64,000 nt of DNA from Syntrophosphaera sp035450685 (lineage in GTDB: Bacteria; Cloacimonadota; Cloacimonadia; Cloacimonadales; Cloacimonadaceae). The notes beneath the pieces are model-generated. The model searched no databases and was not told the origin of the DNA. It was given only the letters and a program-made list of their open reading frames with translations. Below, one piece after another: positions 7,674 through 16,354 of the stretch (its first letter is position 1; every line of letters starts with the position of its first letter). The translations under genes were made by a program, and so were the position numbers. Location: assembly GCA_035450685.1 (NCBI GenBank), contig DAOTNF010000004.1, positions 1-64,000 of the forward strand, given 5' to 3'.

Positions 7674-8401
7674 CCCATATCGAAAAAACCGGCACCAGTC
7701 TGGAACAGGTGATCCGCTCATTCAAACAAGAGCACAAGATCAAGGACTGGGAGCTGAAATATGAAGTTATCAAGCAACCCAGGGCGGGATTCCTGGGGCT
7801 TTTCGCCAGCAAGAAAGCTGTAGTGCGCTTTGAGCTGCCCTCCATAGAGGAGAGGGTGGCAGTCTTCTTCGAAAACCTGTTGCATAAGATCGGCATCATG
7901 TACGATACGGTTGCTGTCAAAAAGGAAGGCAAAACCATCCATATGGAAGTGAAGGGTTGCAAGGAATCAGGATTTTTGATCGGCAAGAACGGCAGTATGC
8001 TGGAGACCTTGCAGTATTTTACCAACCGCGTCTTTGAGGACGAAAAGAACCTGGACCGGATTTACCTGGACGCCAATGGCTACCGCGACCGCAAAGAAGC
8101 CACTTTTCTGAAAAAGTATCTTTCCCAGATCAAGAGCGTCAAAGCCAAGGGGAAACCCGTAACGCTCGAACCGATGAATGCCTCTGACCGTCGGATAATC
8201 CACCGCTTTGTGGAGAAGGACAAGGAGCTAAAGACTCTCACGTTGGGTGAAGGCGAAATGAAGCGCATAGTGGTCTTTTCTGCCAAACAGAGCGAGAAGG
8301 AAGTGCTTTCCCAAACACCCAAAAAGCCAGTCCGCAAACATTATCCCAAACCCAAACCAAGACAACGCAAAAAGCAAAGTGACGCCAATCAGAATTCATA
8401 A
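7670..8401 (+). CDS. khpB: RNA-binding protein KhpB (Jag), Jag-N/KH/R3H
   Basis: 243-residue RNA-binding protein usually encoded beside yidC and linked to cell division and envelope regulation. Domains in order: Jag-N (about 1-60, with QPRAGFLGLFASKKA), KH (about 65-140, with LIGKNGSMLETLQ) and R3H (about 165-210, around MNASDRRIIHRFV). A lysine/proline-rich basic tail follows, KKPVRKHYPKPKPRQRKKQ. The start overlaps the yidC stop by 4 bases. The 3' end overlaps the following hydrolase gene by 23 bases. Confidence 0.93.
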   Translation: MTHIEKTGTSLEQVIRSFKQEHKIKDWELKYEVIKQPRAGFLGLFASKKAVVRFELPSIEERVAVFFENLLHKIGIMYDTVAVKKEGKTIHMEVKGCKESGFLIGKNGSMLETLQYFTNRVFEDEKNLDRIYLDANGYRDRKEATFLKKYLSQIKSVKAKGKPVTLEPMNASDRRIIHRFVEKDKELKTLTLGEGEMKRIVVFSAKQSEKEVLSQTPKKPVRKHYPKPKPRQRKKQSDANQNS

Positions 8402-9194
8402 AGTTTTTGCCGGAGATTACTGGACAGACGGCGGAGCCATGCTTGGGGTTCTGCCCTGGGCTTTGTGGAGCAGGAAGATCGAGGTCGATGAACGCCGCCG
8501 TAAGAAGCTGAATCTGAATTCACTGCTTATCCTGACAGGCGAGCGGGTGATTTTGGTGGATACAGGCCTGGGCAACCGCCTCAGCGACAAGCAAAAGGAT
8601 ATCTACCGCCCTTCCGGGTTCATGCTGCCTGTTTCATTGGCTGAACTGGGAATCAGTGATACCGATGTAACGGATGTGGTGCTGACTCACCTGCATTTTG
8701 ACCACGCTGGCGGCGTCGTTACCGGATTCGGCGATGGGGACCGGCTGACCTTTCCCCGTGCCAGGCATTGGATCCAGGCCAGCGAATGGAATATGGCCAA
8801 AGACCCTGACGAAGTAAACCGGGCTTCCTACAATTTTGACCAGCAGTTGGCACTGTTGGAAGCCAGAGCCAGATACGAACTTATCCAAGGTGACGCGGAA
8901 ATAGCCCCCGGAGTCAGGCTGCATCTTACTGGGGGGCACACTGTGGGCAGCCAGATTGTGGAGATTGAAGCGGAAGACGGATTCTACATCTATGCCGCTG
9001 ACATCATCCCCACCATGTTTCATACTGCCCTGGCCATTACTTCGGCCTATGATGTTTGCCGTCGGGAAACCACCGCGGCGAAAGAATACATTTATACCCG
9101 GCTGCGGGAAAGGCAGGGCAGGCTGTTGCTCAATCATGATCCGCAACACTGGGAGCTGCCTGTAACGCAACTGCCCCTCCCGCGCGCCAGGTGA
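8379..9194 (+). CDS. Metallo-beta-lactamase fold hydrolase
   Basis: 271-residue metal-dependent hydrolase of the MBL superfamily; its substrate is not deducible. The metal site HLHFDHAGG is seen with His104, His106, Asp108 and His109, with a later LTGGHTVGSQ (third His) and YIYAADIIPT supplying the bridging Asp. A tryptophan-rich N-terminus and the long loop before the first motif resemble AHL-lactonase/quinolone-cleaving type members, but this is only a resemblance. The GTG start at 8379 lies inside khpB, so the gene is probably read from the yidC operon. It converges on ppnP. Confidence 0.85.
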   Translation: MTPIRIHKVFAGDYWTDGGAMLGVLPWALWSRKIEVDERRRKKLNLNSLLILTGERVILVDTGLGNRLSDKQKDIYRPSGFMLPVSLAELGISDTDVTDVVLTHLHFDHAGGVVTGFGDGDRLTFPRARHWIQASEWNMAKDPDEVNRASYNFDQQLALLEARARYELIQGDAEIAPGVRLHLTGGHTVGSQIVEIEAEDGFYIYAADIIPTMFHTALAITSAYDVCRRETTAAKEYIYTRLRERQGRLLLNHDPQHWELPVTQLPLPRAR

Positions 9195-9212
9195 TCTTGC
9201 TATAGATTTAGC

Positions 9213-9494
9213 TTATTCGTAACGGCAGAGGTAGGCTGTCTGTTGCGGAACTTTGAGCTTAAATTTTGTGTTGGCGGGCACCACGAAAGTCTCTCCCGCT
9301 TGATAGTCTTTCCATTCCGTAGCGTTTGGCAGCAGAACAGTCAGCAAGCCGGTAATCACAGTCATATGCTCGATGGTGTTGGTGCCAAACTCAAATTCTC
9401 CCACATCCATAACTCCAACGGTTGACTTTCCCTGGGCGTTTTCCAGGGCGATGGATTTGACTTTGCCTTCGAAGTATTCATTCACTTTCAGCAT
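9213..9494 (-). CDS. ppnP: Pyrimidine/purine nucleoside phosphorylase PpnP (DUF1255)
   Basis: 93-residue small cupin that phosphorolyses nucleosides to base and pentose 1-phosphate. Length and sequence match the YaiE/PpnP family: an N-terminal VNEYFEGKVKSIALEN, central GEFEFGTNTIEHMTVITG and C-terminal GETFVVPANTKFKLKV. The ATG at 9494 has GGAG upstream on the minus strand. It stands alone, convergent with the MBL-fold gene. Confidence 0.9.
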   Translation of the reverse strand: MLKVNEYFEGKVKSIALENAQGKSTVGVMDVGEFEFGTNTIEHMTVITGLLTVLLPNATEWKDYQAGETFVVPANTKFKLKVPQQTAYLCRYE

Positions 9495-9812
9495 GATATT
9501 CTCCTTACACTTTTTATTGTATGTACTTGCTGACCAAGTTGGGAAACTCCGTGGCTTTGTAAAGAGAAAAGTTTTTTGGGGATTCTGTATTGGCTTTGAT
9601 CAACTGCGTCGGTAGAGAATATCTGTGGTGCAATGAAGGGTGAGAACTGATGGAGGAGGTAGCAGATGAAAGTGTTTTCAGTCACTATCCTGAGTGAGGA
9701 ATTCCCATATTATCTGCGCTAAAGGCCGATGAGGCAATGTTGGTTTTTTATATCTAAGTGATAAACCAGTATATGCTTGGCCACCAGATAAAGGAAAAGC
9801 TGAAAAAAGAAC
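9495..9812. other. Spacer with no recognisable gene
   Basis: This stretch is AT-richer than its surroundings and contains only very short frames, the longest plus-strand one starting at 9666 with 18 codons. No repeat module, hairpin terminator or RNA gene was recognised. Confidence 0.4.
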
Positions 9813-9841
9813 TTGACAGGATAGTAGGTGTCGTTTAAATA
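9813..9841 (+). promoter_or_regulatory. Sigma70-type promoter for the small secreted protein
   Basis: TTGACA at 9813-9818 and TAAATA at 9836-9841 with a 17-base spacer, 33 bases before the start codon. A strong ribosome site AAGGAGG follows at 9862-9868. Confidence 0.7.
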
Positions 9842-9873
9842 GAGCTCAAGATTATTAGTGCAAGGAGGAACCC

Positions 9874-10794
9874 ATGAGAAAATTCATGGTAACCCTAATG
9901 TTTTTGACCCTTATTTGTGTGGGTGCAAGCGCCTATGATTTGACTATAAAAGCATTCGACATGGTCACAGGCGATGAACTTGACTGGAATGTTGGAACGG
10001 GTGCTGATATATTCTATGATGGTTTCCCTACCGGATTTCAAACACCCCATGTTATTGTCAATTATCAACCTGGTGTTTATAGCGTTCAGAAAAACGGATA
10101 TTCAGACTGGTTTCCAGTATCTGTTGGCTTCGACGCCATTTACATGAATTACACATTTCAATTCTGGGGTGTTCCCGATGATATTACCCCTGTGACTCTG
10201 AACAGCTTCACCAGCACGTATGATACCAGCACCAATGGGGTGAAACTTACTTGGGTTAGCCAATCCGAAGTTATTATGCTTGGTTACAGATTGTATCGCA
10301 GCGAGACACCCAGACAAGCAGATGCAATTTTGATCACCCCCACAATGATCGAAGCCACCAATTCAAGTGATGTCAGCATCTATCAGCACACCGATGTGGA
10401 AGTTGAAGCTGGACACACCTACTATTATTGGTTGGAAAGCGTGGATATGGTTGGCAGCCAGTTCTTCAATCCTGTGACTATTACAATTGAAGATCACACC
10501 ACAACAGAAACTCCCGCCATAACCCCTTCCTTGAGCGGTGGACCCAATCCTTTCAAAGCTGGTACTTCAACCAACCTCTATTACAGTGTCAAAGCTGGAG
10601 AGACCGGAACCCTGACCGTTTACAACATCCTTGGCCAGGTTGTGAAGACCCACAAGGTCACCGAAGGCTCAGATCAGCTGATCAAATGGGACGGCAGAGA
10701 CAGCAAGGGTAACGTGTGTGCCAGTGGAGTGTATTTCTACAAGCTCAGCACACCATCGCTGAACGAAACCCGTAAACTGGTTATTGTAGACTAA
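9874..10794 (+). CDS. Secreted protein with C-terminal sorting-like Ig domain
   Basis: 306 residues, function unknown. The signal peptide is MRKFMVTLMFLTLICVGASA. Residues about 25-100 form an unrecognised domain. Residues about 110-205 look like a fibronectin type III-like fold (VKLTWVSQSE, YYYWLESVD). The last 85 or so residues form the same Ig-like terminal domain found on the large peptidases here: GGPNPFKAGTS, LTVYNILGQVV, KWDGRDSKGNVCASGVYFYK. In related phyla such domains direct type IX secretion or anchoring; that role is inferred. The gene has its own promoter and terminator and is monocistronic. Its codon and base use look AT-richer than its neighbours. Confidence 0.8.
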   Translation: MRKFMVTLMFLTLICVGASAYDLTIKAFDMVTGDELDWNVGTGADIFYDGFPTGFQTPHVIVNYQPGVYSVQKNGYSDWFPVSVGFDAIYMNYTFQFWGVPDDITPVTLNSFTSTYDTSTNGVKLTWVSQSEVIMLGYRLYRSETPRQADAILITPTMIEATNSSDVSIYQHTDVEVEAGHTYYYWLESVDMVGSQFFNPVTITIEDHTTTETPAITPSLSGGPNPFKAGTSTNLYYSVKAGETGTLTVYNILGQVVKTHKVTEGSDQLIKWDGRDSKGNVCASGVYFYKLSTPSLNETRKLVIVD

Positions 10795-10823
10795 GTATAT
10801 TTTAGTCTCACACGCAGAATTTA

Positions 10824-10851
10824 ACGCCCTGGTAAGCGCCAGGGCGTTTTC
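10824..10851 (+). terminator. Rho-independent terminator after the secreted-protein gene
   Basis: Nine-base perfect stem ACGCCCTGG (10824-10832) and CCAGGGCGT (10839-10847), loop of six, followed by a T-rich tract. Confidence 0.9.
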
Positions 10852-10949
10852 TGCTTTTATCTGGGGATAAACACAAAAGATGAAACCAGTTCGCATTCAT
10901 CAAACTGATTTATGGTATTTCTAATTTGCCAGTCTCTTGAATAATCAGT

Positions 10950-11380
10950 TGAAAGTTGGAAAGGTGAAATTGTGAAAAGGATCTCCCGGAACAAGTGCAC
11001 AATCCAATAACAACCGGCATAAATTCCTTGATAGCCGTATAGATAAACTTATACATTCCGCAAAATGCTTCATACCGCCGTCCCTTGCTGCTCCTTGCTT
11101 TCGTGCCATCATCCTTAGGTCATCCCTCACCAGGTTAAGGATGACCCCAGGAAGACCCAGCCCAGAGTGCCGGATTCAAATGAGGCCACCTCCTCCCCCA
11201 TAATATATAGGTGCTATGATTTGGCCGTGGAAAGGTGACATATCACGTGGTGACGTGGTGGGGTGGTGATGGTTAAAGTGAGATAGAACGCGGATAACAG
11301 GAACGACAGGATCAGCAGGATATTCTAATGTGACAACTTGGAATGGTGGAAAGGAGCCCCTGAAATAGAACGTTTCCCAG
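10950..11380. repeat. Repeat island B
   Basis: Part of a gene-free spacer (10852-11549). It contains purine-rich GGAAAGG units near 10955, 11228 and 11338 and a full copy of the CATCCTTA palindrome module at 11068-11220, sharing with copy A the ends CTTCATACCGCC and AATATATAGGTGCTA. A further unit GAACGCGGATAACAG also occurs in complement near 57645. No RNA gene or protein is recognised. Confidence 0.7.
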
Positions 11381-11549
11381 CCTGTGAAAAAACTTGACTG
11401 ATCACAGGGAGTAGCGTGCAAAGTCGCTAAAAAGTGCCGATGTGTATTTGGCGCTCAAGTTTCTCATTTTGGGCGGGAAAAAAGCGACTTGACAAGGTTC
11501 GCATGGCAAAAAACCTTACTATCTTGAAAAATATTTATCAGGAGCTGAT

Positions 11550-12998
11550 ATGCTAAAGCTGGATCAAGCCCTTGCCAAGCTGCACAGATACGTAATAGAT
11601 CAAAAGCTGTTTTGCGCAGGCGCGAAGATATTGCTCTGTTGTTCGGGCGGAGCAGATTCTGTGGCTATGTTGCAGCTATTTTCCCGACTGCGGGCGCAGA
11701 TGCATATCACCCTGCTGGCAGTTCATGTGAATCATCAGCTCCGGGGTGCGGAGAGTGATGCCGATGTGGAACTAGTCAAACAGAGTTGCCTTTCTTTAAA
11801 CATCCCCCTGATAGTGAGAAAGATCGAGCTGGACAAGCGTGAGGGTCTGGAAAACCAAGCACGGAAAAAACGTTTTGCTGCTTTTCGCGAGATACTTGAA
11901 CTGTATAGATTTGACCGCATTGCCACTGCCCATCATAAAAACGACCAGGCCGAGACGATGTTGATGAATCTCTTGCGGGGTGCAGGCATCAACGGCCTGG
12001 CAGGCATCAAACCCTCTTCCGGCGTGGTGATACATCCCCTGCTTTGCTTTTCCAAACAGGAATTGGAGGATCTCCTGACAGAGGAGGGGGTTCCCTGGAG
12101 GGAAGACAGCAGCAACAGCGACAACACTTTCCGCCGTAACAAGATACGCAACGAGTTATTGCCGCTGATCATCGACAGCATAAATCCCGCGGCTGTGGAA
12201 AAGTTGAGCGAACAGGCAAAAATCTTTCTGGAAACCGAACAACTGTTGCAGGCACAAGCCCAGAAGCATCTGAAAAGAACTGTAATCGAGCAGAGCGCCG
12301 AAGCCATCACGCTCTCGTTGGACAAGCTGGATAAACTGAGCAGAGTGGAGCAGTATTATGTGGTAAAGGCTGCCATGGCCAGTATAGGAGCGAGTGAGCA
12401 GGACTTTTTCATGCACGGATTTGAGGAGATTATCAGATTGACCGGCAGTTCGGGCTCCAAACAAACCAAGCTCGGGAACAAGGTGTTTGTGAGAAAACAA
12501 TATCGGGAGCTTACCCTGAGCATCGCAGAATTAGTTGTTTCCATTCCGGAACCACTCAGCGTGGAAGAAGACCGCAGCAGGGCTGTCTATGGTGACTACA
12601 GGTTCTCATTCAAAATCCTTAAGGTCTTGCCCAAAAATCGGGATGGGGGGGACTTTTGCATATATCTGGATGCAGACAAGGTGCGCTTCCCCTTCACGAT
12701 CCGCAGCCGCCAGGAGGGAGACCGTTTCATTCCCCTGGGGATGAAGCAGCAAAAGAGGCTGAAAGAGTTTTTTATTGACCAGAAAGTCCCCAGGTTCGAG
12801 CGTGACTTGATCCCGCTGTTTGACGACGGGGAAAAGATTTTCTGGGTCGTTGGCCACCGTTTGGATGCCCGGGTCGCGATTGATTCCGGCAGCCAGCGCT
12901 ATCTGCATGTAACTGCCGAGCTGGTGCACGAAAAGCCAAAGCGGGCTGCCAGCAGAATCAAGAAAACTGGAGACGATAATGAATCGTATGAACTGTGA
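11550..12998 (+). CDS. tilS: tRNA(Ile)-lysidine synthetase TilS
   Basis: Modifies C34 of the AUA-reading tRNA(Ile) to lysidine with ATP and lysine; essential for decoding in most bacteria. 482 residues. The PP-loop SGGADS is at residues 32-37, followed by AVHVNHQLRGAES and ATAHHKNDQAETMLMNLLRG. The C-terminal TilS substrate-binding domain is recognisable from about residue 375 (TIRSRQEGDRFIPLGM, WVVGHRLDARVAI). The ATG at 11550 follows AGGAG. The 3' end overlaps hpt by 20 bases, as in the widespread tilS-hpt-ftsH order. Confidence 0.96.
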   Translation: MLKLDQALAKLHRYVIDQKLFCAGAKILLCCSGGADSVAMLQLFSRLRAQMHITLLAVHVNHQLRGAESDADVELVKQSCLSLNIPLIVRKIELDKREGLENQARKKRFAAFREILELYRFDRIATAHHKNDQAETMLMNLLRGAGINGLAGIKPSSGVVIHPLLCFSKQELEDLLTEEGVPWREDSSNSDNTFRRNKIRNELLPLIIDSINPAAVEKLSEQAKIFLETEQLLQAQAQKHLKRTVIEQSAEAITLSLDKLDKLSRVEQYYVVKAAMASIGASEQDFFMHGFEEIIRLTGSSGSKQTKLGNKVFVRKQYRELTLSIAELVVSIPEPLSVEEDRSRAVYGDYRFSFKILKVLPKNRDGGDFCIYLDADKVRFPFTIRSRQEGDRFIPLGMKQQKRLKEFFIDQKVPRFERDLIPLFDDGEKIFWVVGHRLDARVAIDSGSQRYLHVTAELVHEKPKRAASRIKKTGDDNESYEL

Positions 12999-13524
12999 TC
13001 TATCTGACGTGCTTTTCGATGAATTCAGAATCCAAAACCGGATTCGGGAATTGGGTATGCTGATAGCCAGTGACTATAAAGACTCCACACCGGTGCTGAT
13101 CGGAATTTTGAAGGGGGGATTTATCTTTCTTTCGGATTTGGTTCGCAGCATCAGAATCCCTGTGGAAATTGACTTTTTGGCTATATCCAGTTATGGTTCC
13201 GGCACTACCAGCTCCGGAGTGGTGAAAATCCGTAAAGATATCGACATCGATATCAGCGGACGGGATGTGATTGTGGTGGAAGACATTGTGGATTCCGGAT
13301 TGAGCCTGCAATATATCCGCGACTATCTGCTGCAACATAATCCGGCAAGTGTGCGCACCTGTGTGTTGCTGGACAAGCCAGCTTCTCATAAGATGGATGT
13401 TTCTTTTGAATATGTGGGTTTTGAGATCAGTGATGAATTTGTGGTGGGCTATGGGCTGGATTTTAACGAACAATACCGGAATCTACCGTATATCGGTATC
13501 CTGAAGGAATCGTTGTATAAATGA
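12979..13524 (+). CDS. hpt: Hypoxanthine phosphoribosyltransferase
   Basis: Purine salvage enzyme converting hypoxanthine or guanine and PRPP to IMP or GMP; cytoplasmic. 181 residues, normal length. The PRPP-binding loop VVEDIVDSGLS is at residues 99-109, ILKGGFIFLSDL near 43-54 is the conserved N-terminal loop, and VGYGLDFNEQYRNLPYIG is the typical C-terminal segment. The start lies inside tilS and the stop overlaps ftsH by 4 bases (ATGA). In many bacteria Hpt and TilS also regulate ftsH, but nothing here shows it directly. Confidence 0.96.
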   Translation: MNRMNCDLSDVLFDEFRIQNRIRELGMLIASDYKDSTPVLIGILKGGFIFLSDLVRSIRIPVEIDFLAISSYGSGTTSSGVVKIRKDIDIDISGRDVIVVEDIVDSGLSLQYIRDYLLQHNPASVRTCVLLDKPASHKMDVSFEYVGFEISDEFVVGYGLDFNEQYRNLPYIGILKESLYK

Positions 13525-15824
13525 AGAAACTATTGATATTTTGCCTGGCCTTGCTGTGGATGCAGCTAATCATGGCCCAAAGCAATACTACATCGCCAGC
13601 TTTCCCTGTCGGTGACAGCCTGGCCCAGGAACACCCACTGGCAGGATCGACTGACAATCCAAACGAAAAAAGTCCGGCTAAAGACAAGATCGACTCGCTT
13701 AATTCCCCACTGCTGCATCAGGAACAGGGAGCCATTGGCTCTGCCTTGCGGGAGTTCGGGTCTATGATCAGATGGTTCATACTGGCCTTACTGGTAATTT
13801 CGGTGATCAGTGTTTTACGGATAATTATCATCAAAAGACTTAAGGCGCCGGGACCAGATCAGGCACAGGAAGAGAGCAAGACCCCGCCTAATATGCCTCC
13901 GGGGATGCAGAAGCCCAAAAAAGCTCCGGGATCCTACACTTTGATCATCATCATGCTACTGTTGGCGCTGCTGTTTTTCTTTACCTGGCGCAATTCCCGC
14001 CAACAAGTCAGGGAAAAGGATTATACCACGTTCATTGCCCAGGTGGAGCGGGGTGAAGTGACCACGACCGAGTTCACGCAGCGGGATATCCTTTACAAGG
14101 ATGTAAAAGGCAACCAGTTCCATACTGTGATGCCTTTCGATGATCCTGATCTGATCGATAAACTCGTGGCTGGTAATGTGACGATAATCACCAGAAAGCC
14201 GTCTGTCTGGGGTGGCATCCTGTCCTATATTTTCCCCTTTATCCTGTTGATTGGGCTGTGGTTCTTTTTCCTGCGGGGCATGGGCAATCAAAACTCGAAA
14301 GCTTTCAGTTTTGGCAAGAGCAGGGCGCGTCTGCATGAAGCCAGCAAGAGCCAGGTCACCTTCAAGGATGTTGCCGGAGTCGATGAGGCCAAGGAAGAAT
14401 TGCAGGAGATAGTGGAGTTTCTGAAGGATCCCAAAAAGTTCCAGCGTCTGGGCGGAAGGATTCCACGGGGAGTGTTGCTGGTGGGGCGTCCGGGCACGGG
14501 CAAGACCCTGCTGGCCAAAGCGGTGTCCGGCGAAGCGGGGGTTCCCTTCTTCAGCATCAGTGGTTCCGATTTTGTAGAGATGTTTGTGGGGGTTGGCGCC
14601 GCCCGGGTGAGAGACCTCGTTGAACAAGCAAAAAAGAACTCTCCCTGCATCACTTTTATCGACGAGATAGATGCGGTCGGAAGGCACCGCGGCAGCGGAT
14701 TGGGTGGCGGACACGACGAGCGCGAACAGACTTTGAACCAACTGCTGGTGGAGATGGATGGTTTCGAGCCCAACGAAGCAGTGATCATTATCGCAGCCAC
14801 CAACCGGCCGGATATCCTGGACCCTGCTCTGCTGCGTCCCGGAAGATTTGACCGACAGGTGACGGTGGATCTGCCCGACATCAAAGGCCGTACCGAAATC
14901 CTGAAGGTTCACTCCAGCAAAGTGCCTTTGGCCAAAGACGTGAATCTGGAAATAATTGCCCGGGGAACTCCCGGTTTCAGCGGGGCGGATTTGGCGAACA
15001 TTGTCAACGAAGCCGCACTGATAGCCGCCCGCCACGGCAAGCATCGCATAGGCATGGGCGACTTTGAGGAAGCCAAAGATAAATTGATATTGGGCAAGGA
15101 AAAGAAGAGCCGTGTGATTCCCGAAGAAGATAAAAGACTCACCGCCTATCACGAGATTGGCCATGTATTGACCAGCGTGTTTCAGGAAAAGACAGACCCG
15201 GTGCATAAGGTCTCGATCATCCCCCGGGGTTTTACCGGTGGCGCAACCCACTTTTTGCAGACCGATAAGACGGGTTATTCGCGGTCTTATCTGGAACAGA
15301 TAATGACGGAGCTGCTGGGCGGCCGCGCCGCGGAGGAAATTGTGTTCAACGAACTCACCACGGGTGCCGGCAACGACCTGGAACGGGTAACCGAAATCGC
15401 CAAGAAAATGGTGTGCACCTGGGGTATGAGCGATAAGATTGGCCCCATGACGATCGGCAAAAACACAAGCGAAGTGTATCTTGGCAAGGAACTGGTTGGC
15501 CGCGACGTTCACAGCAACGAGACTATCGGGATGGTGGACAGCGAAATCCGCGCATTCATAGCCAAAGCCTATCAGACAGCGCTGGATATTCTGAAAAAAC
15601 ATGAAAGCCTGCTGCACGAAATGGCGGGAATACTGATTGAAAAAGAGACTCTGGGCACTGACAGGATATTTAAGATCATTTTGGATCGCGTGGATGAGGA
15701 AGACAGGGCTCTGATCGAAAGCAAGTATGCCAAGGCAAAAGAAATGCGTTTCGAACACAGCGAAAAACTGGCCAAGGAAAAATCGGCTTTGGAGGCCGAA
15801 GAGGCTGAGGAGGCGAAACAGTGA
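13521..15824 (+). CDS. ftsH: ATP-dependent zinc metalloprotease FtsH with long N-terminal extension
   Basis: Membrane-bound AAA+ protease for quality control of membrane and short-lived proteins. Walker A GRPGTGKT is at 322-329, the Walker B region TFIDEID follows near 377, and the zinc site HEIGH is at 544-548; the usual form is HEAGH, so Ile replaces Ala, still within HExGH. At 767 residues it is about 120 longer than typical FtsH. The extra part is N-terminal: a signal-like helix (2-19), a Ser/Pro/Asn-rich stretch, a second membrane helix (about 81-104) and a proline-rich linker (GPDQAQEESKTPPNMPPGMQ). Only then come the usual first helix (about 139-156), a periplasmic domain and a helix near 233-253. 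Both ends overlap neighbouring genes. Confidence 0.96.
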   Translation: MKKLLIFCLALLWMQLIMAQSNTTSPAFPVGDSLAQEHPLAGSTDNPNEKSPAKDKIDSLNSPLLHQEQGAIGSALREFGSMIRWFILALLVISVISVLRIIIIKRLKAPGPDQAQEESKTPPNMPPGMQKPKKAPGSYTLIIIMLLLALLFFFTWRNSRQQVREKDYTTFIAQVERGEVTTTEFTQRDILYKDVKGNQFHTVMPFDDPDLIDKLVAGNVTIITRKPSVWGGILSYIFPFILLIGLWFFFLRGMGNQNSKAFSFGKSRARLHEASKSQVTFKDVAGVDEAKEELQEIVEFLKDPKKFQRLGGRIPRGVLLVGRPGTGKTLLAKAVSGEAGVPFFSISGSDFVEMFVGVGAARVRDLVEQAKKNSPCITFIDEIDAVGRHRGSGLGGGHDEREQTLNQLLVEMDGFEPNEAVIIIAATNRPDILDPALLRPGRFDRQVTVDLPDIKGRTEILKVHSSKVPLAKDVNLEIIARGTPGFSGADLANIVNEAALIAARHGKHRIGMGDFEEAKDKLILGKEKKSRVIPEEDKRLTAYHEIGHVLTSVFQEKTDPVHKVSIIPRGFTGGATHFLQTDKTGYSRSYLEQIMTELLGGRAAEEIVFNELTTGAGNDLERVTEIAKKMVCTWGMSDKIGPMTIGKNTSEVYLGKELVGRDVHSNETIGMVDSEIRAFIAKAYQTALDILKKHESLLHEMAGILIEKETLGTDRIFKIILDRVDEEDRALIESKYAKAKEMRFEHSEKLAKEKSALEAEEAEEAKQ

Positions 15825-16354
15825 GCCAGATCAGGGGAACAACCATCATCGGGATCCACCGCAATGGCCACACCTGCATCGGAGGAGACGGGCAGGTGAC
15901 CCTGGGTGATACGGTGCTCAAGTCCAAAGCGGTAAAGATCAGGCGCATTTACGACGACAGGGTGCTGGTCGGCTTCGCGGGCGCGACTGCGGATGCCTTT
16001 ACGCTGTTTGAGAAGTTTGAAGAGCGTCTGAAAGGGAACAAGGGCAATCTGCGCAAAGCAGCGGTTGAACTGGCCCGGGAATGGAGGACAGACAAGGTGC
16101 TGAGGCGTCTGGATGCCATGCTGGTAGCCGGAGACAGCAGTACAATACTGTTGATCAGCGGAGCTGGAGATGTGTTGGAGCCTGACGATGGCATAATAGC
16201 CATAGGTTCCGGCGGTTCTTATGCCCTGGCAGCAGCCCGGGCGCTGGCGGCGAATGGAAAAATGGCCAACCGTGCTTTGATTGGAGAGGCTTTGCGCATA
16301 GCTGCAGACATCTGTATCTATACAAATAATAACACCATGATCGAGGAAGTCTGA
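15821..16354 (+). CDS. hslV: HslV peptidase subunit of the HslUV protease
   Basis: Proteasome-like threonine peptidase that works with HslU. 177 residues. The sequence MSQIRGTTIIGIHRNG shows a six-residue propeptide and Thr7 as the likely catalytic N-terminal Thr after processing; a short propeptide is known in several HslV/ClpQ proteins. Core motifs: GGDGQVTLGDTVLKSKAVKI, VGFAGATADA and IGSGGSYALAAARAL. The GTG start at 15821 overlaps the ftsH stop by four bases (GTGA); the stop overlaps the hslU ATG by one base. Confidence 0.96.
   Translation: MSQIRGTTIIGIHRNGHTCIGGDGQVTLGDTVLKSKAVKIRRIYDDRVLVGFAGATADAFTLFEKFEERLKGNKGNLRKAAVELAREWRTDKVLRRLDAMLVAGDSSTILLISGAGDVLEPDDGIIAIGSGGSYALAAARALAANGKMANRALIGEALRIAADICIYTNNNTMIEEV

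Noticed and set aside
11489..11522. TTGACA before tilS as promoter
   Set aside because: The nearest TATAAT-like hexamer (TACTAT) is 22 bases away, too far for a normal sigma70 promoter.
13956..15758. 600-codon minus-strand frame
   Set aside because: Antisense shadow of ftsH; the protein is rich in His, Gln and Phe as expected from reversed codons.
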